A DNA stretch of 64,000 nucleotides from Rubellimicrobium rubrum (GTDB taxonomy: Bacteria; Pseudomonadota; Alphaproteobacteria; Rhodobacterales; Rhodobacteraceae). The position numbers and the translations under genes are program-made. The stretch is from positions 124,001-188,000 of the forward strand of contig NZ_VDFU01000001.1 in assembly GCF_006152115.1 (NCBI RefSeq). The letters are read 5' to 3'. Below are positions 54,707 to 63,701 of the stretch, in pieces. Under the pieces are notes generated by a model. It searched no databases. It saw only the letters and a list, made by a program, of their open reading frames with translations, and had not been told where the DNA came from. The number at the start of each line of letters is the position of its first letter. Within the stretch, counting starts at the first letter, position 1.

Positions 54707-55210
54707 TTACCACCCATCGCTCCCGGGCACGCCCTTGAACGGGCCTGACAGTTTGGAGGTGATCCACCCTCCGTAGAAGCGCCCGGGTTGCGGGACCACG
54801 AATTCGCCGTCCACGGTGCAGCGTTCGAACGGGGCGGCGTAAAAGGCGACGTGATCGCGCAAGGCTTCGAACGCGGGCGAGGGCCTTGGATAGCTCCAGC
54901 CCACCCTTGAAAGAACGATGTCCCCCAGCACGACGTCCCAGTAGACGGCCTCGCCCTTCCACTCACACAGCGAGCGCCCCGACGCGTGGCGCAGCAGGCC
55001 CGGGCGGATGTCGTCGGGCGGGATGTAGTAGCTCGGCGGGTGGCTCGTCTCGATCACCCGGACGGACCGGCGCGTATCGGCGATGGTGACCCCTTGGTGT
55101 TCGATGATGATGTGAACCGAGCTCGACTGTGCCACGGCTGGGCGCGGAAAAGCCCAAACGCTCTCTTGGAAAGGATGTGTGGGATCGGGGTCAGGCCGCA
55201 GGAGTGCCAA
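54707..55210 (-). CDS. DUF427 domain protein
   Basis: 167 residues. VWAFPRPAVAQ, ADTRRSVRVIETSHPPSYYIP, CEWKGEAVYWDVV, DHVAFYAAPFERCTVDGE and PQPGRFYGGWIT match DUF427, a beta-rich family of unknown function common in alphaproteobacteria and actinobacteria. Only a TTG start (55208-55210) is available before an upstream in-frame stop, so the N-terminus could be slightly eroded. Sits in the relic-rich strip. Confidence 0.82.
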   Translation of the reverse strand: MALLRPDPDPTHPFQESVWAFPRPAVAQSSSVHIIIEHQGVTIADTRRSVRVIETSHPPSYYIPPDDIRPGLLRHASGRSLCEWKGEAVYWDVVLGDIVLSRVGWSYPRPSPAFEALRDHVAFYAAPFERCTVDGEFVVPQPGRFYGGWITSKLSGPFKGVPGSDGW

Positions 55211-55320
55211 TGCCTAGAATATCCTCTACCGAGGTCCATCGTCGGGGACCGTAGCGATCGTTGTCGAGGTGACCGAAGGCCACGCCGCTCTCGAACATGC
55301 TGTGGAAGTACTGCATCCCT

Positions 55321-55428
55321 GCCAGGCGGGGAAGGCTTGCCTTCGAAACCCTGGGCAGCATCCGCAATCTGTTCACGCGCACAGAGTGCGAGAACTACGT
55401 CCGAGCCGCGGGCTGTGCGCCAAGTTAA
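55321..55428 (+). mobile_element. IS630-family transposase C-terminal fragment
   Basis: The translation LAFETLGSIRNLFTRTECENY then VRAAGCAPS and stop resembles the C-terminus of IS630 transposases (I-x-x-L-F-x-x-x-E-C-x-N-Y/F-F-x-A-A-G-Y). About 35 codons remain. No inverted repeats are visible. Confidence 0.6.
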
Positions 55429-55497
55429 AGGCAAACTCTTTCAGCAAGGCAGTGCAATGGCGGCGCGAAAACCAACGCATAGAGCGGTAAAGCGACG

Positions 55498-55632
55498 ATC
55501 TACAGCCTGCGTGACACCTATGCCTCTCGCATGGGAGACCAGAACACGAGTCTGCGCATGATCGCCAAGCTCCGGGGTCACAGGATTCCGACCTTGACGC
55601 GCACGTGTGCCGACATCGAGCCACGGATTTGA
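55498..55632 (+). mobile_element. Tyrosine recombinase (integrase) C-terminal fragment
   Basis: The translation IYSLRDTYASRMGDQNTSLR followed by MIAKLRGHR resembles the phage-integrase box II (H-x-L-R-H-T-x-A-S) and L-L-G-H. The box II His is Tyr/Ser here, and the catalytic Tyr region has degraded to TCADIEP, so it is inactive. It lies 154 bases from the 3' end of tRNA-Thr, the usual place for an integrase of an element inserted at a tRNA. Confidence 0.6.
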
Positions 55633-55785
55633 CTGACGAGGCTGGAAGGCCCCTGTCTACATGATCCTCAGAGCGGGACGAGAAAGCCCCGTCCTTGTCC
55701 GACACATAAACGGCATCGTATGGAGACCACATAAGAACGGCCAAGCCCGATAGCGACCTAAGTCACTGATGGAGCTCAGACGTTC

Positions 55786-55861
55786 TGGTGCCCCCAGACG
55801 GACTTGAACCGCCGACCTTCTGATTACAAATCAGCTGCTCTACCAGCTGAGCTATGGGGGC
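55786..55861 (-). tRNA. tRNA-Thr (TGT anticodon)
   Basis: 76 nt including an encoded CCA. Acceptor arms GCCCCCA/TGGGGGC, D-arm GCTC-AGCTGGTA-GAGC, anticodon loop TTTGTAA with TGT at plus positions 55826-55828, and T-arm GGCGG-TTCAAGT-CCGTC fold as a complete cloverleaf; the first anticodon-stem pair is G-A. Its 3' end faces the strip of mobile-element relics, consistent with use as an integration site. Confidence 0.93.
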
Positions 55862-55921
55862 CGATGCTCCGATTACGCGGCTTGGGTGTCCAAGGCAACC
55901 CTGGCTTCGCAGGGAGCGGGA

Positions 55922-57580
55922 CTAGCGGTTGGCCCGAGCCAGCAGGATCGTGGCGGCCATCCCGACCAGCGTGATGGTCAGCGCGGCCGGAGCGGCCTCG
56001 CTCAGGTTCTCCAGGCTCGCCTTGGCATGGACCCGGGTGGCGAGCGTGTCGAAGCTGAAGGGCCGCAGGAGCAACGTCGCTGGCAACTCCTTAACGCAAT
56101 CCACGAAGACAAGGAGCAAGGCAGAGCCCAGCGAGGCGCGGGCCAAAGGCAGGTGGACCGCGCGGAGGGTTCCTCCGGCCGTCCGCCCCAGGGATCGAGC
56201 CGCCATCGGAAGCGACGGCGAGATGCGCGCCATCGCCGCATCAGCGGTCCCCTGGGCCACCGCGAAGAACCGGACCACATAGGCGAGCGTCAGCGCCGCC
56301 GCCGTCCCGGTCAGAATCAGGCCCGGATCATTCCCTGTGACGCGTAGCACCAGATCGGCTACGGCGTTGTCGGTGGCAGCCAGGGGAATCAGGATCCCGA
56401 TCCCGAGCACCGCGCCAGGCACCGCGTAGCCGATCGCCGTCACGGGCAGAAGGATCACCGGGAGCCGCCGTCCAGACAGGCGCGCGCCATAAACCATCAG
56501 CACACCCAGTATCACGCACAGCAAGGCCGCCGCCCCGCCCACCGTCAGCGAGTGGAGGAGCGCCCGCGCCAGCCCAGGCTCCACCCATTGCTGGGCATCG
56601 AAGGAATGGGACAGCAGCACCGTCACGGGCAGGACGAATCCGCCGAGGAAAGGCAATACGCAGGCCAGGGTCGCGGCCCACGCCTTCCAGCCCGATAGGT
56701 TCTGGGCGGTGATGGGACGATGCGCCCGGGCCGAGGCATGGGTCCGGCCACGACGGCGGCTCGCTTTCTCGATCGTGACGAGGAGGACGATGATGGCCAG
56801 CACGCAGGCCGAAATCTGGGCGGCTCCGGCAAGGTTTCCGGCCTGCAACCAGACCGAGAAGATGCCTGTCGTCAGGGTTTGGACGGCAAAGTAGTGCACC
56901 GCGCCGAAGTCGTTGACGGTCTCCATCATCACGACGGCCGTCCCTGCGGCGATGGCGGGCCGCGCGAGCGGCAGCCCGACACGGAAAAAGCGCGACCACG
57001 CTCCGGCCCCCAGCGCCTGCGCGACCTCGAAGACCGATCCCGACTGCTCTCGGAAGGCGGCGCGCGTCAGGAGATAAACGTAAGGATAAAGCGCCCCGGA
57101 CAGCACGAGGATCGCCGCGCCAGGTGTTCGGATTTCGGGGAACCAGTAGTCGCGCGCGGTCTGCCAGCCGAAAAGGGCGCGGAGACCTCGCTGAACCGGC
57201 CCGGCATACTCCAGGAAGTCCACAAGGGCGTAGGCGCCCACATAGGCAGGCACGGCAAGAGGCAACAGCAGCGCCCATTGCAACCAGTTTCGTCCGGGAA
57301 AGCGGTACATGGTCACCAGCCAAGCCGCGCCCGCACCGATGGCCGCCGACAACAGACCCACGCCCAGCATTAGCGTCAAGGTGTTGCGGACATAACGGGG
57401 CAGCGTGGTCGAGAGCAGGTGCGGCCAGATCTCCGTGCCGCCCTGCAGGGCAAGCCAAACCACCGACACCACGGGCAGGAGAACAAGCGCTGCGATCAGC
57501 ACCGCCGCCGCCGACCAGCCGTCCGGCCTGAGCGGGATCGCGCTGCCGCGTCCTGTATCCTGAGTGAACTGGTCAGCCAT
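55922..57580 (-). CDS. Fe3+-type ABC transporter permease (fused double permease)
   Basis: 552 residues with about twelve helices in two repeated BPD_transp domains, the FbpB/SfuB/AfuB layout. EAA-like loops are VFEVAQALGAGAWSRFFRVGLPLARPA and SLPMAARSLGRTAGGTLRAVHLPLA. It would import ferric iron, or possibly another metal or small substrate of this class, with a binding protein and ATPase that are not adjacent here; nothing upstream or downstream on this strand encodes them. Confidence 0.88.
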   Translation of the reverse strand: MADQFTQDTGRGSAIPLRPDGWSAAAVLIAALVLLPVVSVVWLALQGGTEIWPHLLSTTLPRYVRNTLTLMLGVGLLSAAIGAGAAWLVTMYRFPGRNWLQWALLLPLAVPAYVGAYALVDFLEYAGPVQRGLRALFGWQTARDYWFPEIRTPGAAILVLSGALYPYVYLLTRAAFREQSGSVFEVAQALGAGAWSRFFRVGLPLARPAIAAGTAVVMMETVNDFGAVHYFAVQTLTTGIFSVWLQAGNLAGAAQISACVLAIIVLLVTIEKASRRRGRTHASARAHRPITAQNLSGWKAWAATLACVLPFLGGFVLPVTVLLSHSFDAQQWVEPGLARALLHSLTVGGAAALLCVILGVLMVYGARLSGRRLPVILLPVTAIGYAVPGAVLGIGILIPLAATDNAVADLVLRVTGNDPGLILTGTAAALTLAYVVRFFAVAQGTADAAMARISPSLPMAARSLGRTAGGTLRAVHLPLARASLGSALLLVFVDCVKELPATLLLRPFSFDTLATRVHAKASLENLSEAAPAALTITLVGMAATILLARANR

Positions 57581-57642
57581 GCCGGTGGCCTAGCCCAATC
57601 CCCCACGCGTGTCGAGCGGACGCCGTCCAAGGCAGCGGCGGC

Positions 57643-57963
57643 CTAGTCGGGCGAGACCAGCTTCAGCCCCACGATTCCCGCGACGATCAGCCCGATGCAC
57701 AGGAGCCGCGCCACACTGGCCGCTTCCTCGAACAGCCAGATGCCGAGAAGCGCTGTGCCGACCGTTCCGACCCCGGTCCAGACCGCGTAGGCCGTCCCGA
57801 GTGGCAGCGTGCGGAGCGCCAGCCCCAGAAGACCCAGGCTCACTGCCATGGCAGCGACGGTGCCCAGGGTCGGCCAGAGACGCGTGAACCCTGCCGTATA
57901 CTTGAGCCCCACGGCCCAGCCTACTTCGAACACGCCCGCCAGGACCAAGATGACCCAAGCCAT
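57643..57963 (-). CDS. sugE: SMR-family small multidrug/guanidinium exporter (SugE-like)
   Basis: 106 residues with four helices. The conserved Glu is in [14 protein letters not shown] (residue 13), and [24 protein letters not shown] is the SMR helix 3 signature. The [13 protein letters not shown] start fits the SugE/Gdx type, known to export guanidinium or quaternary ammonium ions. It begins 11 bases after the gapR gene on the same strand; I see no guanidine riboswitch between them. Confidence 0.88.
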   Translation of the reverse strand: MAWVILVLAGVFEVGWAVGLKYTAGFTRLWPTLGTVAAMAVSLGLLGLALRTLPLGTAYAVWTGVGTVGTALLGIWLFEEAASVARLLCIGLIVAGIVGLKLVSPD

Positions 57964-57974
57964 GGATGGCCCTG

Positions 57975-58238
57975 TCAGGTCATGCCGAGGGCTTGCTTGT
58001 ACAGTTCGAGGATGGCTTCCTCCTCGTCGATGTCGTCCTTGTCGCGCTTGCGGATCGCGATGATCTTCTTGAGGATCTTGACGTCGTAGCCACGGCCCTT
58101 GGCCTCGGCCATGACTTCCTTCATCTCCTCGGCCAGATCCTTCTTCTGGGCTTCCAGCGCTTCGTAACGCTCGATGAACTGGCGGATCTCCTCGCCGGGA
58201 AGGGGTTCGGTCTCGACCACGGACAGGTGGGGTGGCAT
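57975..58238 (-). CDS. gapR: GapR-family nucleoid-associated protein (DUF2312)
   Basis: 87 residues, mostly a coiled coil: [22 protein letters not shown] then a conserved [20 protein letters not shown]. GapR in Caulobacter binds overtwisted DNA ahead of replication and transcription. ATG 58238 is preceded by GAAGGA at 8 bases; an 11-residue longer start is less likely. It forms a short unit with sugE. Confidence 0.9.
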   Translation of the reverse strand: MPPHLSVVETEPLPGEEIRQFIERYEALEAQKKDLAEEMKEVMAEAKGRGYDVKILKKIIAIRKRDKDDIDEEEAILELYKQALGMT

Positions 58239-58367
58239 TGCGCGATTCCTTCTCATGGGACTGCTCGTCACCCTGGCCTAGCCGGCGCGGCGCGAGTCTC
58301 GCAAGCGCGCTTGCGCGAGGGGGTCGGGCGGGGTAGGCGCGGAAGGCACAGCGGCGGAGGTTCGCGC

Positions 58368-58583
58368 ATGGAAGTCCTGATCTGGATCGGCACGGCCGTG
58401 GCCCTTCTTGGCATGGTCGGCATCGTCTGGAGCGGAGCCATCGCGATCAAGGCCCGGCGCGAGGGGCTGGACGACGCGGCGCTACGGGCGCGGCTCCAGC
58501 GGGCGCTGCCCATCAACCTGGGCGCGTTGCTGCTTTCGATCCTGGGCTGCCTCCTGGTGATCCTGGGCGTCGTCTTCAGCTGA
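58368..58583 (+). CDS. Small two-helix membrane protein
   Basis: 71 residues: helix 1 (about 4-25, [20 protein letters not shown]), a charged loop with [18 protein letters not shown], and helix 2 (about 49-70). GGAGG lies 9 bases before the ATG. I recognise no named family; similar small proteins occur next to DUF442-type genes in related bacteria. It is followed 40 bases later by the phosphatase-like gene. Confidence 0.7.
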   Translation: MEVLIWIGTAVALLGMVGIVWSGAIAIKARREGLDDAALRARLQRALPINLGALLLSILGCLLVILGVVFS

Positions 58584-58623
58584 GGCGCTGGACGCGCGGC
58601 AGGCCCGGCCCTATCACTGGGGC

Positions 58624-59040
58624 ATGGACATCCGCCGCATCACCCCCGACTACGCCGTCTCGCCCCAGATCGCCCCCGATGACGTTCCGGACATTGCTGC
58701 GGCCGGCTTCCGGACTGTGATCTGCAACCGGCCCGATTCTGAAGTTCCGATGGAACTCTCCGCCGAGGTGCTGCGCGCAGCCGTCGAGGCGGCGGGTCTC
58801 ACCTTCGTGGAGAATCCAGTCACCCACCCCACCATGACGCCAGAGCGGATCGCAAGGCAGGCCGCAGCCATGGGCGAAGGCCCCGCCCTTGCCTATTGCG
58901 CATCCGGAACGCGGTCCTCGATCCTCTGGTCGCTGGCACAGGCTGGGCGGATCCCAACGGACGAGATCATCGCAGCCACGTCACGGGCGGGCTACGACCT
59001 GGCAGCGCTTCGTCCCCGCTTGGACCTCGCGCGGGGTTGA
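58624..59040 (+). CDS. DUF442/TIGR01244-type sulfur transferase or phosphatase
   Basis: 138 residues. MDIRRITPDYAVSPQIAPDDVPDIAAAGF opens the family, ICNRPDSE follows, and the catalytic loop C-x5-R is YCASGTRS near residue 100. This is the DUF442 phosphatase-like domain, as also found at the N-terminus of Blh-type proteins that handle sulfide. Without the fused beta-lactamase part its substrate is unknown. Confidence 0.83.
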   Translation: MDIRRITPDYAVSPQIAPDDVPDIAAAGFRTVICNRPDSEVPMELSAEVLRAAVEAAGLTFVENPVTHPTMTPERIARQAAAMGEGPALAYCASGTRSSILWSLAQAGRIPTDEIIAATSRAGYDLAALRPRLDLARG

Positions 59041-59120
59041 TCGGCAGGAAGCCCCTGTTCTCCTGAACCACCCTCCGCTTGAGGCGTTGGCTCCCCGAGA
59101 CTTCGTCACAGGAGACAGTT

Positions 59121-59669
59121 ATGGCTTACGACCAGACCTCGGCTTCCGGATCGCTTATGACCTCGGACAGTGCCAAGCAGGACTACATCATGGGCATCCA
59201 GAGCGCCCACGCCCTTGAAAAGCAGGCGACCCAGCTGATCAACCGCCAGTTGGAGCGGATCGAAAGCTATCCGGAGGTGGCGGCGGTCCTGACGCAGCAC
59301 GGCACCGAAACCGAGGCGCAGATCCAGCGGCTCGACGGCATCCTGCAGGAGCTGGGCTCCGCCCCGTCCGCGCTCAAGGATCTGGCGACGCAGATGTCCG
59401 GGAACGCGGCCGCGCTCGCGCATACCGTCATGTCCGACGAGATCATGAAGAATCATTTCGCCAACGTCGCCTTTGAAGCCTTCGAGCAGGCGACCTACCG
59501 CTCGCTCATTGCCATGGCCCAGGCCACGGGGCACCAGCACCATGTTCCGATCTACGAAGCGACGTTGCGCGAGGAAGAAAAGACCTTCCAAACGCTGCTT
59601 GGCATGACCGACCAGCTTACCGTCAAGTTCATGGAACTCAGCAACGCGGGCGAGCAGGCCAAGCGCTGA
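59121..59669 (+). CDS. DUF892 ferritin-like protein (YciE/YciF type)
   Basis: 182 residues, nearly all helical. SAHALEKQATQLINRQLERIESYPEV and later EQATYRSLIAMAQATGHQHHV with EEEKTFQTLLGMT match DUF892, a four-helix ferritin-like fold related to E. coli YciF. Such proteins are general-stress related; metal-binding and function are not established. AGGAGA precedes the ATG. It ends with a strong terminator. Confidence 0.85.
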   Translation: MAYDQTSASGSLMTSDSAKQDYIMGIQSAHALEKQATQLINRQLERIESYPEVAAVLTQHGTETEAQIQRLDGILQELGSAPSALKDLATQMSGNAAALAHTVMSDEIMKNHFANVAFEAFEQATYRSLIAMAQATGHQHHVPIYEATLREEEKTFQTLLGMTDQLTVKFMELSNAGEQAKR

Positions 59670-59690
59670 GCCGAACAACGGCAGACGCGG

Positions 59691-59713
59691 AGGCCCCCTG
59701 TCGGGGGCCTTTT
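59691..59713 (+). terminator. Rho-independent terminator after the DUF892 gene
   Basis: AGGCCCCC pairs with GGGGGCCT across a 4-base TGTC loop, followed by TTT. It lies 21 bases after the stop. On the minus strand it also follows the FliM-like gene only after a few bases, so it may serve both directions. Confidence 0.8.
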
Positions 59714-59717
59714 GCGT

Positions 59718-60659
59718 TCATGAGTCCCAGTCCATCCCGCCCATGATCATCGGCGGTTCGGACTCGGTGTCGGAGGGCTGGTCCCCCAAGGCGGGGATCT
59801 CCTCCAAATACGGAGCGAGCGGCTGTTCGATCCGCACGGCGCGCATCCCGGCCACCTGACCGAGTCGGCCAGGGCCAAGGTCCACCCCTCCAGCCTCGAT
59901 CCGGACCGAGGCGACAGTCACGCCGGGTAATGCCAGAACCTGCCCGACTTCCAGGGCCTCGGCATCGGACAGCGGCAGGCTGATGCGGTGCAGCACGGCG
60001 GTCAGCGTCGCCTGGGCGCCCATGACCTGTTCCGCCACGGTGGCGTCGGCGGGCTTGGATTCAGCGGCGGACTTGGTCATGCCGGGCAGCCGGATCATGG
60101 CTAGGGCAAGACCCTGCCGCTCACCGGCGCCGAGGTCGAGGGTCAGCCGAACCACCCGGTAAGCCCCATCGGCCAGCAGCATGGCCGCCTCGCGGGCGCC
60201 TGGCAGACGGGCGGTCAGCCGTGGGTTCCGGGTCCACCCGGCCAGGGATGTTCCTTCCACGGCGGTCTGCATCTCGGACAGGAAGGCCGCCAGGAGAGGC
60301 CGCGCCAGCGCAGCATCAGCGGCCGTCACCGCGCGGGTTTCGGGCGAGGACGGAAGCAGCTTCCCCAGCGTCTGCACCTCGATCGCGGCGGCACGCGCCT
60401 CCGCATCGAGGGCAATCAATCCCACTGGCTCCGCGCCTTCGTACAGCGCGATCATGAGGAGCCCATCCTCGAGCCGTGACAACAGGTCGTCCAGCGGCCC
60501 CGAGTCTTCGCTGACGCCAAGCACGGCGAGGTGCAGGTTGATGGACCGTTCGGCCGCACGCACCATGGCCAACCGCAGGGCGCGGGCTGGCGTGAGGGAG
60601 GGGGGCGGCACTGGGCTGCGCACGAGGCGCCGCATGAGGTTCGCGGTCGTCTGCTCCAC
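59718..60659 (-). CDS. FliM/FliN-type SpoA-domain protein
   Basis: 313 residues. The N-terminal two-thirds, rich in Ala/Leu, resemble FliM middle-domain helices; the C-terminal SpoA-like fold is in GAQATLTAVLHRISLPLSDAEALEVGQVLAL then VDLGPGRLGQVAGMRAVRIEQP. It is shorter in sequence similarity than typical FliM and has no EIDALL CheY-binding motif at the N-terminus. GTG start with AAGGGA upstream; an ATG 8 residues inside is possible. No flagellar genes are adjacent. Confidence 0.68.
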   Translation of the reverse strand: MEQTTANLMRRLVRSPVPPPSLTPARALRLAMVRAAERSINLHLAVLGVSEDSGPLDDLLSRLEDGLLMIALYEGAEPVGLIALDAEARAAAIEVQTLGKLLPSSPETRAVTAADAALARPLLAAFLSEMQTAVEGTSLAGWTRNPRLTARLPGAREAAMLLADGAYRVVRLTLDLGAGERQGLALAMIRLPGMTKSAAESKPADATVAEQVMGAQATLTAVLHRISLPLSDAEALEVGQVLALPGVTVASVRIEAGGVDLGPGRLGQVAGMRAVRIEQPLAPYLEEIPALGDQPSDTESEPPMIMGGMDWDS

Positions 60660-60724
60660 GATTCCGGTCCCTTCTAAGACGGACCAACACTATCCGGGAA
60701 TAGGTTGACGACTGATGAACAGGG

Positions 60725-63415
60725 TCACTCGGCCGCCGCAGCCGACAGACCTTGGGGAAGGATGACGCGGAATGCCGCCCCGCCCTGTCCCGGCAGGTAG
60801 CTGATCGAGCCGCCCAGATGGGCCATGATCTCCCGGCAGATGGCAAGGCCGAGCCCCGCCCCGGTCGGCTCGGCCGAGCCTGTGCGGCGGCCAGTCAGGC
60901 GGGCAAAGGACTCGAAGACGACCTCGCGCTCAGGGACCGGAATGCCGCTGCCGTTGTCCACGAAATCGATGATCACCTGACCGCCCCGCCGCTGGACGCC
61001 GATGCGGAGTTCGGGCCGGGCGGCGTCGCAGTACTTGCGGGCATTGGAGACGAGGTTGATGAAGACCTGCGCCAGCCGGTCGAGATCGGTTGTCACCGGC
61101 ACTGCCTCGGCCGCAGCATCGCGAACGACCCGCAGCCCACCCTGAATTGTGCCGGCAGACACCACGGCCCGATCGATGACCTCCGACAGCAGTCCCTCCT
61201 GCTGCCTGAGCGACACCTGTCCCTCGCGCAGGACGGATAAGTCGAGTAGATCGTCCAGGAGCCGCGTCATGCGCTGCGCCTCGGCCTCTACGATCCCGGC
61301 AAAGCGCCGGGCTTCTTCGGGCGTCAGTCCCTCCTCCCCCAGGATCGAGGAAAACGACCTGATGGAGGTGGTGGGGGTCCGAAGCTCGTGGCTGATGCGA
61401 CTCAGGAACGCGTCCTTCTGCCGGGCGATATGGGTGAGCTTGTCATTGGCTTCTCGCAAGGCGCGGGCGGTGCGCTCCTGCTCGGCTGACTTGTGTTCCA
61501 GCCGGGCGGAGTATTCGAGGATCTGCGCCGCCTCATCCGCCACGGCCATGAGGTCCTCGACCGAGACTCCAGGTCCTTTCACGAACTGGCCCACCAGCGC
61601 GTGGGCCGCGGCCGCGCCGACCGATCCGGCCAACTCGCGTTCAAGTTCCTGAAGGAAAGCAGGCGTGGGGTCCGGCAGATGGCCGGACTTGCCCTGCCCT
61701 TCGGCCTCGCGCCCGAACAGGTCCAGCGCGGCCTCACTCCCCAGCACGCGCTGGGCCAGCACCAGCAGGTCCTCCACCTCTGCCCCGCTGCGCGACCAGG
61801 CCCGCGACGGGTTGGCCTGTTCAAAGACGTTGACGAACTGCGCGCCCTGCAGCCGTTCGAGCGGTTTGGGAAAGGTGAGGAGCGAGACCAGCGTGAAGGC
61901 CCCGGTGTTGAGGAGCAGCGACCAGATCACCGAGTGGAGAAGAGGATCGATGCCTTCGATGCCGAACAGCGCGCGGGGTCTGAGCCAGCCCAGGCCGTAA
62001 GGCCCGTGATCCAGCACCCCCGCCGGGATCACAGCCGTCCCGAAGGACGGCAGGAACAGCGTCCAAACCCAGACCGCCGCTCCGAGAAGGAGACCCGCCG
62101 CCGCGCCGCCTGCCGTGCCGCCGCGCCAGAAGATGCCCCCGAGCATCGCGGGCAGGATCTGCGCCACGCCGGCAAAGGCGATGAGCCCAATGGCCGAAAG
62201 CGCCACACCCGACCCGGTGAGTTGAAAGTAGATGTAGCCCAGCGACAGCACCCCCCCGACCGAGACCCGCCGCGCCAGGAGGATCGTGCCCCGCAGGTCG
62301 CGCGACACCGCATCGGGCTCGCGGGTGGACAGCCAGAGCGGTGCCACGATGTGGTTGGACACCATGGTCGCCAGCGCGATCGTGGCGACGATCACCATGG
62401 ACGTCGCCGAGGAGAACCCCCCGAGGAAGGCCAACAGGGCGAGGCCGCCATGTCCTTCCGAGATGGGCAGGGCCAGCACGAAAAGGTCGGGGTTCGACCC
62501 AGAGGGCAGCCGCTCCAGGCCCACGACGGCGATGGGTACGACGAACAGGCTCATAAGCAGCACGTAGAGCGGGAAGGCCCAACTCGCGACGGCAAGGTGC
62601 CGGTCGTCGTCGTTCTCCACCACCAAGACGTGGAACATGCGCGGCAGGGTCAGGAAGGCAGCCCCCGACAGGAGCGTGAGCCCGACCCAACGGCCGCCGT
62701 CGCCCTGCCACATCGGCACGTCGGACGCGTCGATCCGCGCAAGCGTCCCTGACAAGCCGCCCCCCAGTCCCCAGACCACGAATGCGCCGACCGCAAGCAG
62801 CGCAAAGAGCTTGACCACGGCTTCGACGGCGATGGCCATGACGATGCCGTGGTGCCGTTCGGACGGATCGAGGTTGCGAGTGCCGAAAAGGATCGTGAAC
62901 ACCGCAAGGCCCACGGCCGTCCAAAGCGCCACGAACTCCACATCGGTCGATCCGCCTGGCATGCCTTCGGTGAAGGCCGCAAAGGTGAGCGAAATGGATT
63001 GGAGCTGCAGCGCGATGTAGGGCGTGACGCCCGCCACCGCGATCAGGGTAACAAGAGCCCCGATCCATGGCGACTTGCCGAAACGGGAGGACACGAGGTC
63101 GGCGATGGAGGTGATCCGCTGGGCGCGGCCGATCCGCACCAGCTTGCGCAGGACCCACCACCAGCCGATCATCACGAGGCTCGGCCCCAGATAGATGGTC
63201 AGGTATTCGAGACCGGACCGCGCGGCGTATCCAACCGCACCGTAGAAGGTCCAGGCCGTGCAGTAGATCGACAGCGACAACGTATAGATGAGAGGAGAGC
63301 GCAGCCAGACGCTGCTGCCGGCATCGGCCCGACGCTCGGCGGCAAAGGCTACGGCGAACAGGACCGCTACGTAGCCCAGCGACACTGCCACCAGCGTATC
63401 GAAGGTCAGCGTCAT
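60725..63415 (-). CDS. Sodium:solute symporter-like sensor histidine kinase (CrbS type)
   Basis: 896 residues. The N-terminal half (about 1-480) has 12 to 13 helices of SSS/PutP type; a short linker region (about 560-640) leads to a kinase core with the H-box RISHELRTPTTSIRSF (His near 673), N-box NLVSNARKYC, G1 DNGSGIPV and G2 GAGLGLAI. Such fused kinases (CrbS) govern the acetate switch or substrate responses with CrbR-like regulators. The start overlaps the upstream small gene by 4 bases. A receiver protein is encoded just upstream. Confidence 0.88.
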   Translation of the reverse strand: MTLTFDTLVAVSLGYVAVLFAVAFAAERRADAGSSVWLRSPLIYTLSLSIYCTAWTFYGAVGYAARSGLEYLTIYLGPSLVMIGWWWVLRKLVRIGRAQRITSIADLVSSRFGKSPWIGALVTLIAVAGVTPYIALQLQSISLTFAAFTEGMPGGSTDVEFVALWTAVGLAVFTILFGTRNLDPSERHHGIVMAIAVEAVVKLFALLAVGAFVVWGLGGGLSGTLARIDASDVPMWQGDGGRWVGLTLLSGAAFLTLPRMFHVLVVENDDDRHLAVASWAFPLYVLLMSLFVVPIAVVGLERLPSGSNPDLFVLALPISEGHGGLALLAFLGGFSSATSMVIVATIALATMVSNHIVAPLWLSTREPDAVSRDLRGTILLARRVSVGGVLSLGYIYFQLTGSGVALSAIGLIAFAGVAQILPAMLGGIFWRGGTAGGAAAGLLLGAAVWVWTLFLPSFGTAVIPAGVLDHGPYGLGWLRPRALFGIEGIDPLLHSVIWSLLLNTGAFTLVSLLTFPKPLERLQGAQFVNVFEQANPSRAWSRSGAEVEDLLVLAQRVLGSEAALDLFGREAEGQGKSGHLPDPTPAFLQELERELAGSVGAAAAHALVGQFVKGPGVSVEDLMAVADEAAQILEYSARLEHKSAEQERTARALREANDKLTHIARQKDAFLSRISHELRTPTTSIRSFSSILGEEGLTPEEARRFAGIVEAEAQRMTRLLDDLLDLSVLREGQVSLRQQEGLLSEVIDRAVVSAGTIQGGLRVVRDAAAEAVPVTTDLDRLAQVFINLVSNARKYCDAARPELRIGVQRRGGQVIIDFVDNGSGIPVPEREVVFESFARLTGRRTGSAEPTGAGLGLAICREIMAHLGGSISYLPGQGGAAFRVILPQGLSAAAAE

Positions 63416-63696
63416 GCCGACGGATCCCGCCCGTCCTCGTCCGCGTCGTCCTCCGTGTCGCGCCGCAGAAGCCGCGACAGGAGGTTCGCCCCGGCAATGA
63501 GGCCCGCCCAGACCGCAAACACATAGATCAGCGCCACCGAGTTGCCGACTCCGCCCGGCTGATCCGAGCGGGTCCAGAGCAGCGGTACCACCAGCAGCAC
63601 GACGCCCAGGACCGGCAGCAGCCGCGCCGCGTCCCTGACTCGCCGCCGTCGATAGCCGGCAGGCGGCAGGAACACGGGTCGATGGGCACGCGCCAT
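63412..63696 (-). CDS. Small membrane protein upstream of the SSS-kinase
   Basis: 94 residues. Two helices (about 23-42 and 53-72) are separated by a short loop and followed by an acidic/basic tail (RRDTEDDADEDGRDPSA); the N-terminus is basic. No named family is recognised. It overlaps the kinase start by 4 bases and lies 5 bases after the receiver gene stop, so all three are likely one operon. It may be an accessory of the kinase or its transporter-like domain. Confidence 0.72.
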   Translation of the reverse strand: MARAHRPVFLPPAGYRRRRVRDAARLLPVLGVVLLVVPLLWTRSDQPGGVGNSVALIYVFAVWAGLIAGANLLSRLLRRDTEDDADEDGRDPSA

Positions 63697-63701
63697 GGCC
63701 C

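Noticed and set aside
54585-54776. Open frame after the metallophosphoesterase (VGARGFRDLVTVVGHAAMVS...)
   Set aside because: No start with ribosome-binding site and overlap with the 3' end of the DUF427 gene; could be another relic but no family could be named.
57964-58300. Guanidine riboswitch upstream of the SugE-like gene
   Set aside because: The gene starts 11 bases after gapR with no room for the aptamer, and the sequence upstream of gapR shows no guanidine-riboswitch hallmark.
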